From Loxodes magnus (lineage: Eukaryota; Ciliophora; Karyorelictea; Loxodida; Loxodidae), in the NCBI GenBank assembly GCA_946699065.1, contig CAMPDV010000270.1:186001-250000 (forward strand): a DNA stretch of 64,000 nt, written 5' to 3'. The notes under the pieces are model-generated. The model was not told the DNA's origin and made no database searches. It saw only the letters and a program-made list of their open reading frames with translations. Numbering within the stretch: position 1 is the stretch's first letter; each line of letters opens with the position of its first letter. Positions 12,701 through 24,361 of the stretch are shown here, one piece after another. The position numbers and the translations under genes were made by a program.

Positions 12701-13301
12701 CAATTTTTTCTTAAAGTTACGCATTTTAAATCTCAAGATCAGTTAAATATGTAATATCAAACTTCTCTTAGTAATCAGTTTAAATGTCTATTGAAATCTG
12801 CTATTGACTTTTTATGTTATTTTGTGTATTGAATTGTTGAATTTTTATAGTCTCTTATTAATTTTGTATTTAAATTTAATTTTAGTTTTTAATTAAAGAA
12901 ATATCTTAAATATCCTAAGTATCTAAAGTATCTTACTGTATATTGGATATTTTAGATACCATCGTAGAGGTTGAAGTAACAAGCTAGTCTTTTTACCTAT
13001 AAGTATATTTCCTATATTTGAGATTAGTCTTCAATTAATGTCCCCGTTTTAAAGAATTGCCAAGCTGTCTTAGTGGAATTCGAAGATATCTATTAATTTG
13101 GCATTAACTGCAGCTCTTTAGCAAATTTCTTAGTAATTTCATGATATTATCAACGGATTTAAGTTGCAGCGATTCCATGTCTATTTCATAAAAGTAGTTG
13201 AGCATCTGCCTATGCTCATCGTTTTAGAAAGCAGCTTCTTTATTTTTAGATAAAGAAGAGTAGCTAAGAAAGAAATTTTGCGAATTTTAGTACATGTCCA
13301 T
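6783..13301 (-). CDS. LINE polyprotein: coiled coil, AP endonuclease, reverse transcriptase (two frameshifts)
   Basis: Read with UAR=Gln and UGA=Trp, one frame runs from ATG 13301-13299 for about 1,700 codons. Residues 1-960 are Gln-rich and largely coiled coil. The AP-type endonuclease starts near LGHININGIG (about 10410) and has SINETW, a Y-x-P-D-N-S motif, LLGDFN (about 10022) and SDHIPF (about 9782). Reverse transcriptase follows with GKAAGPDGIK, NWRPISLIN, IDVEKMLDSI, GVMQGSSHGP and GWADDLILLS (about 8300), where FxDD is WADD. A frameshift near 8165-8195 precedes QVTYLGVIL and the thumb region. A C-terminal Cys/His motif (CxC then H-x3-C, about 7260-7335) comes next. A second shift at an A8 run (about 7171-7178) leads to a basic segment and an acidic tail ending at UGA 6785-6783. 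Fusing the ORF1-like coil to the enzyme in a single frame is unusual. The shifts mean this copy is dead unless they are sequencing errors in homopolymers. Confidence 0.9.
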
Positions 13302-13323
13302 TTTTTTTTTTTTTTTTTTTTTT
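13301..13323. repeat. T23 homopolymer immediately upstream of the LINE start codon
   Basis: Twenty-three consecutive T on the plus strand means A23 on the coding strand directly before ATG. It could be an A-rich 5' leader. It could also be the poly(A) tail of a second minus-strand retroelement lying to the right (the decayed LINE piece at 13330-13860), placing two elements tail to head. It also marks the probable 5' boundary of the LINE. Confidence 0.8.
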
Positions 13324-13329
13324 ACATAC

Positions 13330-13860
13330 CTTAATTTATTTAATCTGAAATTACTTATAATTAAATTGTAAATAAAACCAATTTTTCTCCATTTTCTGTA
13401 TTGAGCAAGGCAAAAAGCCTTCAAAAGATTCTAAAGTCTCAAGATGTCACATTTAAATATCTTATCAAATAAAAAATTATCGATATATTTATAAATTGTT
13501 TCCTTTTAGTATTCTATGCGATTTTTTTAGAGTATTAAGACTCTGAAATATATAATTTTCTTGTTATCCACTGTTTTTAATTAAATGCCTTTTTTCTATG
13601 TTCTTTATGCTAGTCAATAAAATTAAGTTATTTATATTTATGTATCAGTTTATTAATCTTCTAAAATCTTTAGTTCACTTTAATTTTAACTGTTTAACTG
13701 TCAGTCTATCCTCTTTCAAGTTCTTAATCAAATAAAAAATATTTATTTGAGATTATAGTTTAGTAATTAGTTTTTCTTAATAGGTTAGATTAGATAAAGT
13801 CTCATTACTATTTTAAATTAGCATTGTAAATTTTTATAATAGTGAGGCTTTCTTCTATCT
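13330..13860 (-). pseudogene. Decayed LINE-related fragment
   Basis: Minus-strand translation of 13390-13500 gives YLNVTSWDFRIFWRLFALL, which resembles YRNVTPWNFKMLCRLFTLP in the reverse-transcriptase thumb region of the adjacent LINE. Bases 13480-13840 are also similar in nucleotide sequence to 31380-31720. The shared minus-strand peptide is ELERGQTDS there versus EFEQGQIDS at 31.6 kb. In the 31-kb copy this stretch precedes an endonuclease start, so it probably represents the coiled-coil N-terminal part. If so, this fragment has an internal deletion joining N-terminal coil to RT. The assignment rests on short matches and is tentative. Confidence 0.4.
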
Positions 13861-14589
13861 ATTTGAGTTAATTAATTATTCTAAAGATTTTATCATTTAA
13901 TAGAAAACTTTTATTATAAATATTACACTTTTATAAACATAATCTTTTCAATGAGATTACCATATAAGAATTTAAAAAGTGATGAAGATTAAAAATTAAA
14001 ATATTAGAAAAATAACAAAATTTTGGTTAAAATATTATTGATTAATTGATAAAACTTATACTAATTTAAATAAATAATTAGCTTTTTTCTAATAGATTAA
14101 TTGCTATATAATAAAATTATAAATTTTACAAAAGTTTTAAAAAAAGGATAAAATAATTGAAGCTTAAAATTAAAAAATTTTATAGTAAAAAATTAAAATT
14201 TTGTCACTCAAAAAGTTTTGTTCATACTAAATCTAAAAATGTATAAGAAAAAATATAAAAATTAGATTTTATTTTAAAATAATAACTTTTATAAAATATT
14301 CCGATTTTATTTTTATATTAAATAAGTTAAAATATTAAAATTTTTCCATTTTATTAAACAAAAAATTATTCTTTTTTTATGTTAATTTAGATAGTTTTTG
14401 ATAGTTTAAGCATTTTATTTTAAAATATCTTAATTTAAGAATTATTAATTTCTTATATTTTAGCTTTTATAATAGGCATTTATAATAGGTATTTATTTTT
14501 AGTGAAATTTTCAAATAAATACTATTGTTTTAAGAAAATTGAGTTTTTTATCAGTTTATAATTTAAATAAATAATTTAAAATATGGAAA
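13861..14589. other. AT-rich stretch, nothing recognised
   Basis: About 85-90% A+T with long poly-A/T words. No protein similarity or repeat match was seen on either strand. Confidence 0.5.
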
Positions 14590-15930
14590 GATTATTCTAA
14601 ATTAGTTTAGAGCTTTTTCATATAATTTCAATATAGTATTGATAAGTGAATTTGGACACCAATTTGTTCATTCATTTTTATTACCTTTTTTTAACATTGG
14701 AATATGAATGAATTGTTAAGCTCATCAGAAATTCTCCCAAGTCTTAGCATATTATTGAGAAAAGAGTGTAGTATCATTGTAAGATAATCTCCTGCATACT
14801 TCATTAACTATTCTTTAATTTCATCTGGACCTACTGCTTTAAAATTTGGAATTTCTTTTAAAGGGAAAAGTTCAAAATCTTATAAGTATGATAATGGTTA
14901 GCTATTAGTTTCTTAATTATTTTTAAATATTTAATTTATTTTTTGGTTACTAAAGTCAATCTATTATTATGTCAAGTTTAAATGTTTGTTAAACACTAAA
15001 TTTCTCAAGAATTAACAAAATTTTATGATTCTCTTGGTTAAAATTCCTTTTATTTCTTTGTCTAGGATTAAGAATTTTTTTAAATTGTGAAAAAATATCT
15101 TTATGATTTTCATTGAGAATTTTTTATTTTTTATTTGCTTTATTTTTCTTAAACTTTCAAAGGAGGTGTTTAAAATTTTTCCAACAGCTTGCAGCTTTAT
15201 TATGAGGGTTAATGATTTATTAAGTGATTCTCCCAAACTAAACATGAGTTTCTTTATATATTTAATTATCTCTTTTAGCTTCAATATACATTTTTGTGAG
15301 ATATTTTGTAAGTTTATTATATTTAGGATCTGTAATAAATGAGCCTAATGTTTTGTCTGCATTATCTAAAATGTTGTGTTTAATACATTAGTATTAATCC
15401 TCTAAATTATCTCTATCAATTTGAAAAAATTCTTAATAAGTTTAAAATAATTCCTAATATTTCTGTCTGTCAATTGGGTCTTACAGCATGTTAATTTTAT
15501 ATTTTTTTTAGGCAATTATGTCCTGATTGAAAATTGTATTTAAGAGAAAGTTTACCGTAATTGGTATATGATCAGTAAATAGTTAGTTATAGGGAACCTA
15601 GAAATTTGCAAATTGATTAATATTCAGGTGATTGTTTATTACAATATAGTCATTGCAATACATAAATCCTGTTCCTTTATGTATGCAAGTATTGCTCATC
15701 ATATCATTTACTATTCCAAGATCATTCTGAATAAGAAACTCCAAAAACCTAATCTTATTATCATAGTCATTTCTGGATTATTTCCATAATCTTACAAGAG
15801 AGCATTGAAATCTCCCGTCAGAATATGTGGGTTATTTTGGAATTAATTAAGTAGTATATTAATATAGTCATATGCTTAATCTTTCATAGTCTCATTTTAT
15901 AAATATTATCAATAATCTAATTAAATAAAC
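14590..15930 (-). pseudogene. LINE fragment: endonuclease C-terminal half and RT N-terminal half
   Basis: This is the minus-strand counterpart of 8795-10110 in the large LINE, in the same order. Recognisable pieces from right to left are ILTGDFNA (about 15800-15826), TDHIP (endonuclease catalytic His, about 15575), ILNPRQRN (about 15060), KAVGPDEI (about 14830) and EWTNWCPNSLI (about 14650). At the two tryptophans of the last motif the codons are UGA and UGG, whereas the larger LINE has UGA at both. Both ends of the element are missing, and several small indels disturb the frame. It is a doubly truncated, inactive copy. Confidence 0.8.
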
Positions 15931-17754
15931 AGTTAACAAATATTTTCAGAGATAAAATACCTAGAAAGTTATAAATGAATTTTGTCTTATTAAAAAAAAT
16001 GTTTAGCTTTTATTACTTTAAAGTTTTAATATATAAATAAAGCTTTAGTTTGAAGGTGTAATGCCGCGCTGGTTTATTTAATTTAAGAATAAAATCTAGA
16101 ATAGTATGTTAAGCAGTAAAGATTTTATAAGCATTTTTATTTACGAATTTTTATACAAAAAAATTTTCTATCATTGTGAAGTAGTATTTGCCAATTTCAG
16201 ATGTAAACCTATTAAAAAAGATGAAAATTGATTTAGATCTAGCAATCCAGATTATATTCAAAATATGTTTTAATTAAAAAAAACTTAATCTTTCATTTAC
16301 ATATATTGATGATTATTTTGCAATGTTTCATTTAATTTCTTACTCTTTACAATATAATTTTCCTTTTAATCTTCATAAATCAAAATTTCTTATTTCTATT
16401 TACTTATAATGCAAATTATCAAAGTATTCCAATATTTATACATACATTTTTTCATTTATTATTCCAATTCTATTCAAATATTTTAAAATTATTTATAAAA
16501 AGAAAGTTTCAGTTTATGGGTGTTCATTCATTTTATTGAAAATAAGATGAACTCTATCTCTAACAAGAGAATCAGTTGTATTAATTTTAAAACCAAACAA
16601 ATTTTACTATTTTAGAAAATTTATATATATCAAGAAGAATTTTTATTTAGAAAATATTTTATAAATTTATCTCTATACTTTGATTAGAAAAGATGATAAC
16701 AATCAGATGCTATTAGAGAAATTAAAGCATTACATAGACCAAGTTATAATCAAATCCAAATCCAAATTAAAATTTTTTATTTTATAATAATTTGCCAAAC
16801 TTAATTAAGAAAAACACTGAATAAGGATTTTAAAATAAAATAAGCTAAAGAAGTAAATTAGAAATATAAAATAGTTATCTTTAAACTTTATTAGCCTTTC
16901 TTCCAATTACAAGTGTCGTTTTTCAGCTATTTTTAAATCTAGACATCCGTTCTCAGGTGTTTACTTTATTAGGCAAAGATTAAACATGTTTAATCCATTC
17001 CATTTAAGCATTCACCGTATAACCTTAAGCCAAGTTAGCCTAAAATAACTTTTATTTAATATAGCCTTAATTGCCCATATGTTAATTCTAAAACATTGTC
17101 CTTATTTAATTATTTTGCCTCATTTTTAAGAATATTAACATTTTAGCATAATTCTTTCGATTGATCGAATGTTTTTTAGCTACTTGAAATAATCTTAATT
17201 TTTTTGAAAGCACTCAAATCCTCTAGTATAAAACTCAGAGCGAAAAACAACATTCAAAATATTTTCAAAATACTTTCCAAAATATTATAGTCCGCTTCCT
17301 TTCTTGATTTAAGTTTAGCTACACTTGAATTATGATGATAGCCTTAAATAACTTCCTAAGCATAAGACTAATAAACTTTTATATAAAATGTTACATTTTA
17401 TACTTAAATTAAAAGCTAGAGCAATAGTATCTAATAACTAATAAGCAGCTATACTCTAAATAATTTAATTAGTAAATATAATTTAATACTTTTTAAATGG
17501 TAATAAGCATAAATCTAGATTATAAGCTTTATATTAATTACATAGGATTATATATTACTATAATCAACTATATTTAATTACTGTTATGCTTATTTAATTA
17601 CTTTACATCAATCACCTACTATTATATTATCTTAACTATGTATCTAAAATGTAATTAATTATCAAATACTTATTAATATATAATTATTTAATCAGGAATA
17701 TAAACATTTATTATTATTTATTATGAATCTTAAAGACTATTCTTATAAAATAGC
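15931..17754. other. AT-rich stretch, nothing recognised
   Basis: No homology to the other elements was seen. A few slightly GC-richer words occur (for example near 16062-16072 and 16905-17040), but no frame gives a pattern I can support. Confidence 0.5.
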
Positions 17755-18540
17755 TCCTAAGAAAATACAGATTTCTCCAACAAGAACTAATAAGTAATAA
17801 CTGGAAATAACCAACTATCTCTATCTTCTTTTATGGAGAATATAAATTTAACAAAGAGTATTATGAACTCTATCAGAGAACTTAAGGCCTGAATAATGCT
17901 ATGGAATCATTAAAATCGCAAAAATCTATATTACGATAGGAATTAACTTTAAATCTGTCACTATAGCAATTTAAGGAAGAATCTAAAAGACAGAAAATAT
18001 AATAAAGGAAATTAAAAATTCTAGATATTTTAAACCAGAATAACCCTAATAACTTAATGATAAAATGGAAATAGAGCAATAAACTCAAGGAATTCCTATT
18101 TACTATTAGGAAAAACTAAAAAAATGTTGAAAATACTAGAAATTAGGACATATTTCTAAAAACGTACAAAAAGATACTTTTATTGTTAAAATAATAGACA
18201 TATTTTTAAAAAATATTGCTACTTTCAGAGAAAAAAGAAATAAGAAAGCTAAAAGTTATGAAATGGCATGATTAAGTGATACAACTCTCCAGAAAGAAGA
18301 ATTTATAAGAAAAAGATATACAATGGAGACTAATTACTATTAGTTATAGTAAATGCTCATAAAAGAAGATTCAAATAAACGTTTTGGCCAAAATAAGATT
18401 GGAGCAGGATTCTTGTGGTCAAGACAAGTTAAATTTGTTCAAGCCAATATGCAATAGAAAAAATATACTCTGAAGGAAACTACAATGATCTTATGAACGA
18501 ATGAAATAATCCTATCGTAAACTTATCAGTGATAAACTTA
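17755..18540 (+). CDS. Conserved Gln/Lys-rich protein family, plus-strand member, function unknown
   Basis: One plus-strand frame encodes FFYGEYKFNKEYYELY, then KSQKSILRQELTLNLSLQQF and KILDILNQNNPNNL. A minus-strand stretch at 32820-33130 encodes a clear homologue (KSENSILRQEIVINLFLQQI, ILEILNLNNHNNL). Conservation at protein level with opposite orientation 15 kb away supports real coding. Several conserved glutamines are TAG or TAA. The protein looks helical and Gln/Lys-rich; no catalytic motif is visible. Start and stop are not defined, and further frames may be used near 18370-18500. It may be another mobile-element ORF or a duplicated host gene now decaying. Confidence 0.45.
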
Positions 18541-18800
18541 ATAATAAAAATATCATTTTAATTATCTTATCTATATTTTAGATATCATTTATATTTTATA
18601 TCTTATTGATTAATTTATTTAATTTCATTAACTTTTTATTTATATCTCAAATTGAAAATTCTTATTCTAAAAAATATTTAAGTCGATTGATATTTAAATT
18701 TACAATCAATTTTAAGTAAATTTCTAATAGTAAAAAATAAAGTAAAATCTAATTTATAATATTGCTTTTTAACTTTTTTCTGAATGTTTAAAAATTAAGC

Positions 18801-19570
18801 ATGATGCATACGTAAATTTGGATGCGCAAATAGATGAAAATATATGACACTGATAATACCCGCTGAAAAGTGAGATATAGAATTTAAGAAAGGGAAATTG
18901 AAAAAAATAAAGATATAATAAATGAAGCTATAAAATTTAAAAATATTATAGAAGTATTATCTCATATACAAGATATTATAATAGCATGCTTCATATTCAG
19001 AAATCAATTAGGCGAGTAACTTTTATTAGAATCTCTGATTTACTTAAATACAATAAACTCAGAAAATAGTAAATATTCGTTTTATTTAGATAGAAAGTTT
19101 AATTCAGCGGAACTATCGAGGACTCAAGGAAAGTTGTTTGTTAAAAGAATTCTAAAATATATTATGTTAGATGAGAGTTACATATCAGTCATCTGATATT
19201 TTATTCAAGTGAAAGAAAAAGCATCGACTAAAACTGATGAAATTTTATCTTAAAAAAGGAAATATATTAGATATTATATAATCTTAAAGTGGAAGAATTA
19301 AACTAGCTAATGCAAATAGAGAAAAGATTACACATTTTTAAAGAAGATAAGAGGATTTTAATTGATTAATATATCATTATCTTATTTAAGGAATTTAGAA
19401 AAAAGAAAATTCAATCATTTTAAAATATTTTAATTTTCCATAAAATAATAGCAAATTTTTAAAGAGATGAATCAAATGATAACATTTTAATTAATAAAAT
19501 TTAAAAGATGGATGCAAGATAGAAATAAATAAATTAGTCATTTTCACTTATAATAAATAAAAATATTACT
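18801..19570 (+). CDS. Possible coding region, unrecognised protein
   Basis: From the double ATG at 18801 a frame begins MMHTQIWMRKQMKIYDTDNT. Over the next 130 codons it contains only about two UAA and two UGA codons, far fewer than chance in this base composition, which argues for coding. The sequence is a mixed, soluble-looking protein (LLLESLIYLNTINSENSKY). The 3' part (19330-19570) is similar to 33360-33600 in front of R3, for example plus-strand FPQNN and KIEINKL shared by both. No family is recognised. It ends where a LINE fragment appears to have inserted. Confidence 0.35.
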
Positions 19571-20405
19571 AATTAATTAAAATATAATAGTTTCAATATT
19601 TAAGAATACTGGGACATAGTTGCAATAGAAAAAGTTGAGGCTATAAATATTACAAATATATTGAAAAATAAAAGTTTGTAAATGTCAACAATGTTAACCA
19701 AGCCTTTTCTTGTTCTTCTTTATCATATATTTTTATTAATTGTTTTGGTGAACTGTTTCTATTTTTTCTTCCGGAAACTCTTCTATAATTAATCTTGTAG
19801 TCAAACATTTCAAGACACTTTTTAGTAATTTGGAATGAAAATTTTTGATGAATTTATCTATTTTAGGAATTTGATTATTTGAGAAATGTTTGTTTATATA
19901 ATTTTAGTCATAAAAAATTAATTTCTTCTTGTCTTTTTCTTTAAAAGCTTTATGACTTTCGAATTCCTCAATAATATTTGCATAGTATAAAAATATGATT
20001 AATTTCATCAAAATCTTAGTCACATAATAAAATAATGTTATATCTAACGTTAATGTGGCAATTACTCAGCAATTATTGAAAATTATAAAAAAAAATTCAG
20101 TTTATAGATATAAATATTCTCTCTAATATTAGTTTATTATACTTGGTAAAAGTAATTACAGGAAACACACTCTAATTATTTTCTATTTAGTCTATAATTC
20201 TTTTTGCTGTTGACATAAATGTATTCCTAGAGAAACATTCCATTAAGAATTTATGTTTTATTTTTTATTATACGAGTTTTATAAAAATCCATACTATTAT
20301 AAGCATACGACATTTCAAAATTATAAAAATCGATACATTTTTTTATATGTTTCTAGTATGATAAATTGAGTTTAGTCCTTTTCTAGAAAAGAAGCAAAAA
20401 AAAAT
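19571..20405 (-). pseudogene. LINE 3'-end fragment inserted in the R2 flank
   Basis: Compared with the R3 flank (33595-33610) this is extra sequence. Minus-strand translation near 20020-20060 gives CDQDFDEINHIFILC, matching the C-terminal Cys/His motif of the other LINEs (for example GEYDTLQHVMEC). Downstream residues continue to about 19690 (EEQEKAWLTLLTF) without a clear stop. Only the region beyond the RT is present, so it is a strongly 5'-truncated copy. The exact ends and any target duplication could not be resolved. Confidence 0.5.
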
Positions 20406-22440
20406 AATAAGTTGAACAATAAGAGTAATACAAATTCAATGAAAAATGAAAAGTAGATATAGCCTCAAAGAGGCAAATAAAAAATAAAGCTATCAATTAT
20501 GAATAACGGAATATTTATTAAGAAGATAGATTAAAATCAAACAAATAAAAATGCTTAGTATGATATGGAAGAAAATTATAAATAAGATAAAAAATATAAC
20601 ATAAACTTGGTAAATTTTATAACATCAAGTTTTATAAACATTTTAATAGACTAAACCGTTGTGATATTATAAAATAGAAACTATTTAAATTTAATATTAT
20701 AATATTAATAAATTTAAAGATAAATTAGATGAAAATAATATATTATTTGATTGATAAAAAGATAATTAATAAATTAATAAATTTAATAAGGTTATTATAA
20801 AAAATTCATTAAAGATATAAAACTTTAATCAATTAATAGCACATGCTTTTCTTTATGCTCTTTTAATCTTCTATAATATATTTAGTATACATATTATATA
20901 CTTAATAAAATTTTAAATTATTGATTTTATTTAATTTAGTTTGCTTTAATACTGCTTTTCGTAAAGTTAGTTATATAAATTTTATTTTTATCTTTACGAT
21001 TGGATTTCGAATAGTCAGTAAATTTAATTTATAAATTTAAGAATTTTTATATTTTATATTTTTAAATTACTATTAATGACTGTATAAATTTTAAATCTTT
21101 TACCATAATAATCATTATGTTTCTTATAATCTTGAAAAATATTGCAAGAAAATTTACTAATTAAAGCAAATAAAAGCATTTTACTAATATTTAGAAACTT
21201 ATTAAGCAAGTTTAGTTAATATCTTCTAATTTATCTCTTTCAATTCTGTAAAATTTAAATTTGAAATCACTGAGAAAATCTCATAAAAAGTGTATAATTA
21301 TTTAATTTCTTATAGTAAAAATTTATAATTATTTTTAAAGATAACAATTTCAAAAGCTAATAAATAAGAAAAAATATAATAATTTCTAGTTCCCGATGAG
21401 AATAAAATTTACAAAATTTTGAATATTGAAAATAGAAAGCCAGTATTAATTTAATAAAAAGATAAGTAACTAAAAAATATCCTAAAATAAATGAAAAAAA
21501 ATTAAATAGTAAATAAATGCTTAAAACAGATAAAAAAATAAAATTAAAATTACTAGAATAATAGGTTATTCTGTTTTACTAATTTACTATTTTTTCACCT
21601 TTTATAAAGATAAAACAACTTAAATAAGAAATTTCTAGTTTTAAATAAAATAATATTAGTAAAATGAAAAATATATAGTGATTAAATAATAAGTGATTGA
21701 AATTTTTATAGGTTTCCTCAATCATTAATTTTTTTATTTATAGAATTAATTAAATATTTCAATTAGAATAAAGTAGCAATATTTAAAATTTGCATACATA
21801 AAATTTTCAAAATATCGACAATTCTAAAAAGTAGCAAATAATAATGTATTTTAAATATTTTAACATAAAATAGAATTAGTTAAAAATAAAAATACTAAAC
21901 AAAGTATTTTAAATATCTCTCAATAATTGTTACTTCAGACTTGATAATAAATAATAGAATTTTGATATTCTAGTAATTAGTATGTAATTGTTAAAAAATT
22001 TATTGCATTAAGTTAGGATTAAACAGACAATTATTAGAACTTCGACAAAGATCAAATTAATCTATTAAGGGTTAAACTCTCAATAATAACGGAGAATCTG
22101 TTATGTTATTGAGGAAAAACGAAAAACTCCAGTAAACTTTGAATTGGAGTTTATAGAAAAACTTAATAATACTACAGTATACTAATTAAACGAAATTTTT
22201 ATGAGTATAAAATATAAAATCTATAATATTCAAGCCTAAAACTATAAAAGACTTATGATATTTGAGATAATAATTTATTTATTTATTAATTATAAACTTA
22301 AAAGGTTTCACTTTCAAGAGAAGGGAAACTTCTTTCCAGCAAAACGACCCAGGGAACTCTCTTATTGTAAGAAATGCAATTATCCTGTTGCTTAATTCAA
22401 TAAGCATCAGCCAAAGAGTTACATAACTAGACTCTCTTTT
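20406..22440 (+). repeat. Long dispersed repeat, copy R2 (partial)
   Basis: 20410-20620 matches 33610-33780, 20620-20800 matches 34652-34810, and 20800-21790 matches R3 34810-35825 and R1 1-1015. 21787-22440 matches the block found in R3 but missing from R1 (35830-36505), including the GC-richer segment at 22310-22440. Similarity to R3 stops at about 22436, followed by a LINE 3' fragment. It contains the unoccupied target TAACATCAA at 20620-20628 for the LINE insertion in R3. R2 looks more diverged from R1 and R3 than those two are from each other. Confidence 0.85.
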
Positions 22441-22589
22441 CATTAATATTTGGAAAAAAATTTTTATGACTATGATTAATTGTAGCTATTATCAGACCTT
22501 TACCATATCGATCGGAGAATATCTGAATAATACCAATCTTAAAACTTTTACTAAATAATAATAGAGACAAAATACAACAATATTTCTAT

Positions 22590-23187
22590 AATGCAGCTCT
22601 AAATAATTTATTACAATGAAAGCAGCTAAAATATATAATGAGCAATTAGGTAATCTTTAACAATTTCCACTAATTACTTATACGAAGTTAAACAAACAGT
22701 ATAGACAAGAATTTATCAGTATATAGAATCTCAGAATCTAATCCTATAATTTTCGTAAGAATCTTTAAGACCGTCATTATCATATTGATAATCCCTATTG
22801 TATGCGTGGAGAATATGAGACTTCCGAACATATCTTTAAATGTATATACTATTCTAATATAAGGGATTGACTATCGGAAAAGGTCGGGAATAATGACTTA
22901 AATCGTCTCATACTATATTATCAAGAATAAATAAACTAATTTTCAAGCTTTAAATTGGAGTATTTAGACTTATAAATCAAAATATTTCAAAATAAGCTAA
23001 TGCAATACTTGAGATTCTAGAAATGGAGTAAGCAAAAAAGGATGAATTTTAAGATGAGTAGAAAGAAGGAGAAATTAAAGATAAATGATGAGATTAAGAC
23101 AAGAATAAAAACATTAAAATATTTACTAGCGTCTATAATTGAAGGAAGCAATTCTTGCTTTTAAAGATGTCAAAAATGTCTTTTAGT
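22590..23187 (+). pseudogene. LINE 3'-end fragment, plus strand
   Basis: Plus-strand translation gives KLNKQYRQEFISIQNLRIQS, then DNPYCMRGEYETSEHIFKC near 22782-22838. These match KLNKKYLKEIICIYKIRSQS and NPFCICGEYDTLQHVMEC of the large LINE. The first Cys of the CxC pair is kept while the second is Arg here. The frame continues with RDWLSEK (W=UGA) and a basic C-terminus. Endonuclease and RT are absent, so the copy is 5'-truncated. Upstream, 22440-22590 probably belongs to it with a frameshift. Confidence 0.75.
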
Positions 23188-23202
23188 TTGAATTGAATTG
23201 AA
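23188..23202. repeat. (TTGAA)3 short tandem tail of the LINE fragment
   Basis: TTGAATTGAATTGAA directly follows the C-terminal coding part of the truncated LINE. Simple-repeat 3' tails are typical of several non-LTR families. Confidence 0.6.
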
Positions 23203-24361
23203 TATTTTAATATTTAATTAAATAAATTATTTTTAAATACTAAAATGAAAATAGAAAATATTTTTTATTATTTAAGTATATTAATTAAATTATCAATAAT
23301 ATCTACTTTAACTTTATATATTTTATAATTAGAGAATAAGTTAGCAAAATAAAATAATTTTAAAAAATTTTTGACTGAAACTTAAATTTGAAATAAGAGA
23401 TATAAAATATTATTTTTTTATAAATAAATTAATTTTTTTTAATTTTTAAATATCTAAAAGCATAAATAATTAAATTAAAACTAAGATATAAGCAAATAAA
23501 AAATAATTATTATTTTCTTAAATTTTTTATAAAAAATATGCGAAAAAAATAAAAAATAAAATTTAAATAAACTTAAATTTTACTATAATATTTTATTGAA
23601 AATTAAAGGTAAAAATATGATAATTTTAAAAAAATTGATGAGTTTTTCTTTTTATGAATAAAAATTAAATTAAGTTGAATTATACATTTATTGTTACATT
23701 TATCTAATATGATATTTAAATTATATTACCATTGTGTGGGTTTTATAGGCTTCAATCTTAAATTTCTGTTTATTTAAATTATAAGTACTGAATTATTAAT
23801 AATTATTAAGATAAAATTAAATCTTAAAAATTTTTCTTCTTAATAAATACAAAAAGTTGATCATTTATCTATTAAATTTGAATAAGCTTTAGTTTGCTAT
23901 AATTCAGCTTAAAGATATTGTATATTTTAGAAAATATTTAATAATTTTAATTTAATAACCTAGTAATAGATAAGTATTTAAAGCATGTTGATTCTTAATT
24001 TAAGCAATTATAATTTTTATAAATTGCAAAATTTTTAATCTGATGATTTAATTATTACAAAAATTGATTTAAAAAACCAAAAATAGTTTAAAGGACAAAA
24101 TTTTAAAGAAATAAGTATTTATATCTGATTTAAAACATTACTATCACTATTAAAGAAAAATAATAAAAATAAATTAATAAATCTATTTTATATTTAATTT
24201 AATCTCAAAGATACTAAAGCTATTAAGCTCTTAATAAGTTGGATTACTTTTTATAAATAGTTAGAATAATTAAAATAAAAAGTAAATATTAACATTCTAT
24301 CGATAAAAAGAATTCAATAGAACCAAAGAAGACTATTTAATAATTATACAGCAATTTCTTA
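23203..24361. other. AT-rich stretch, nothing recognised
   Basis: Extremely AT-rich, with no matches to other parts of the window and no frame I can support. Confidence 0.5.
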
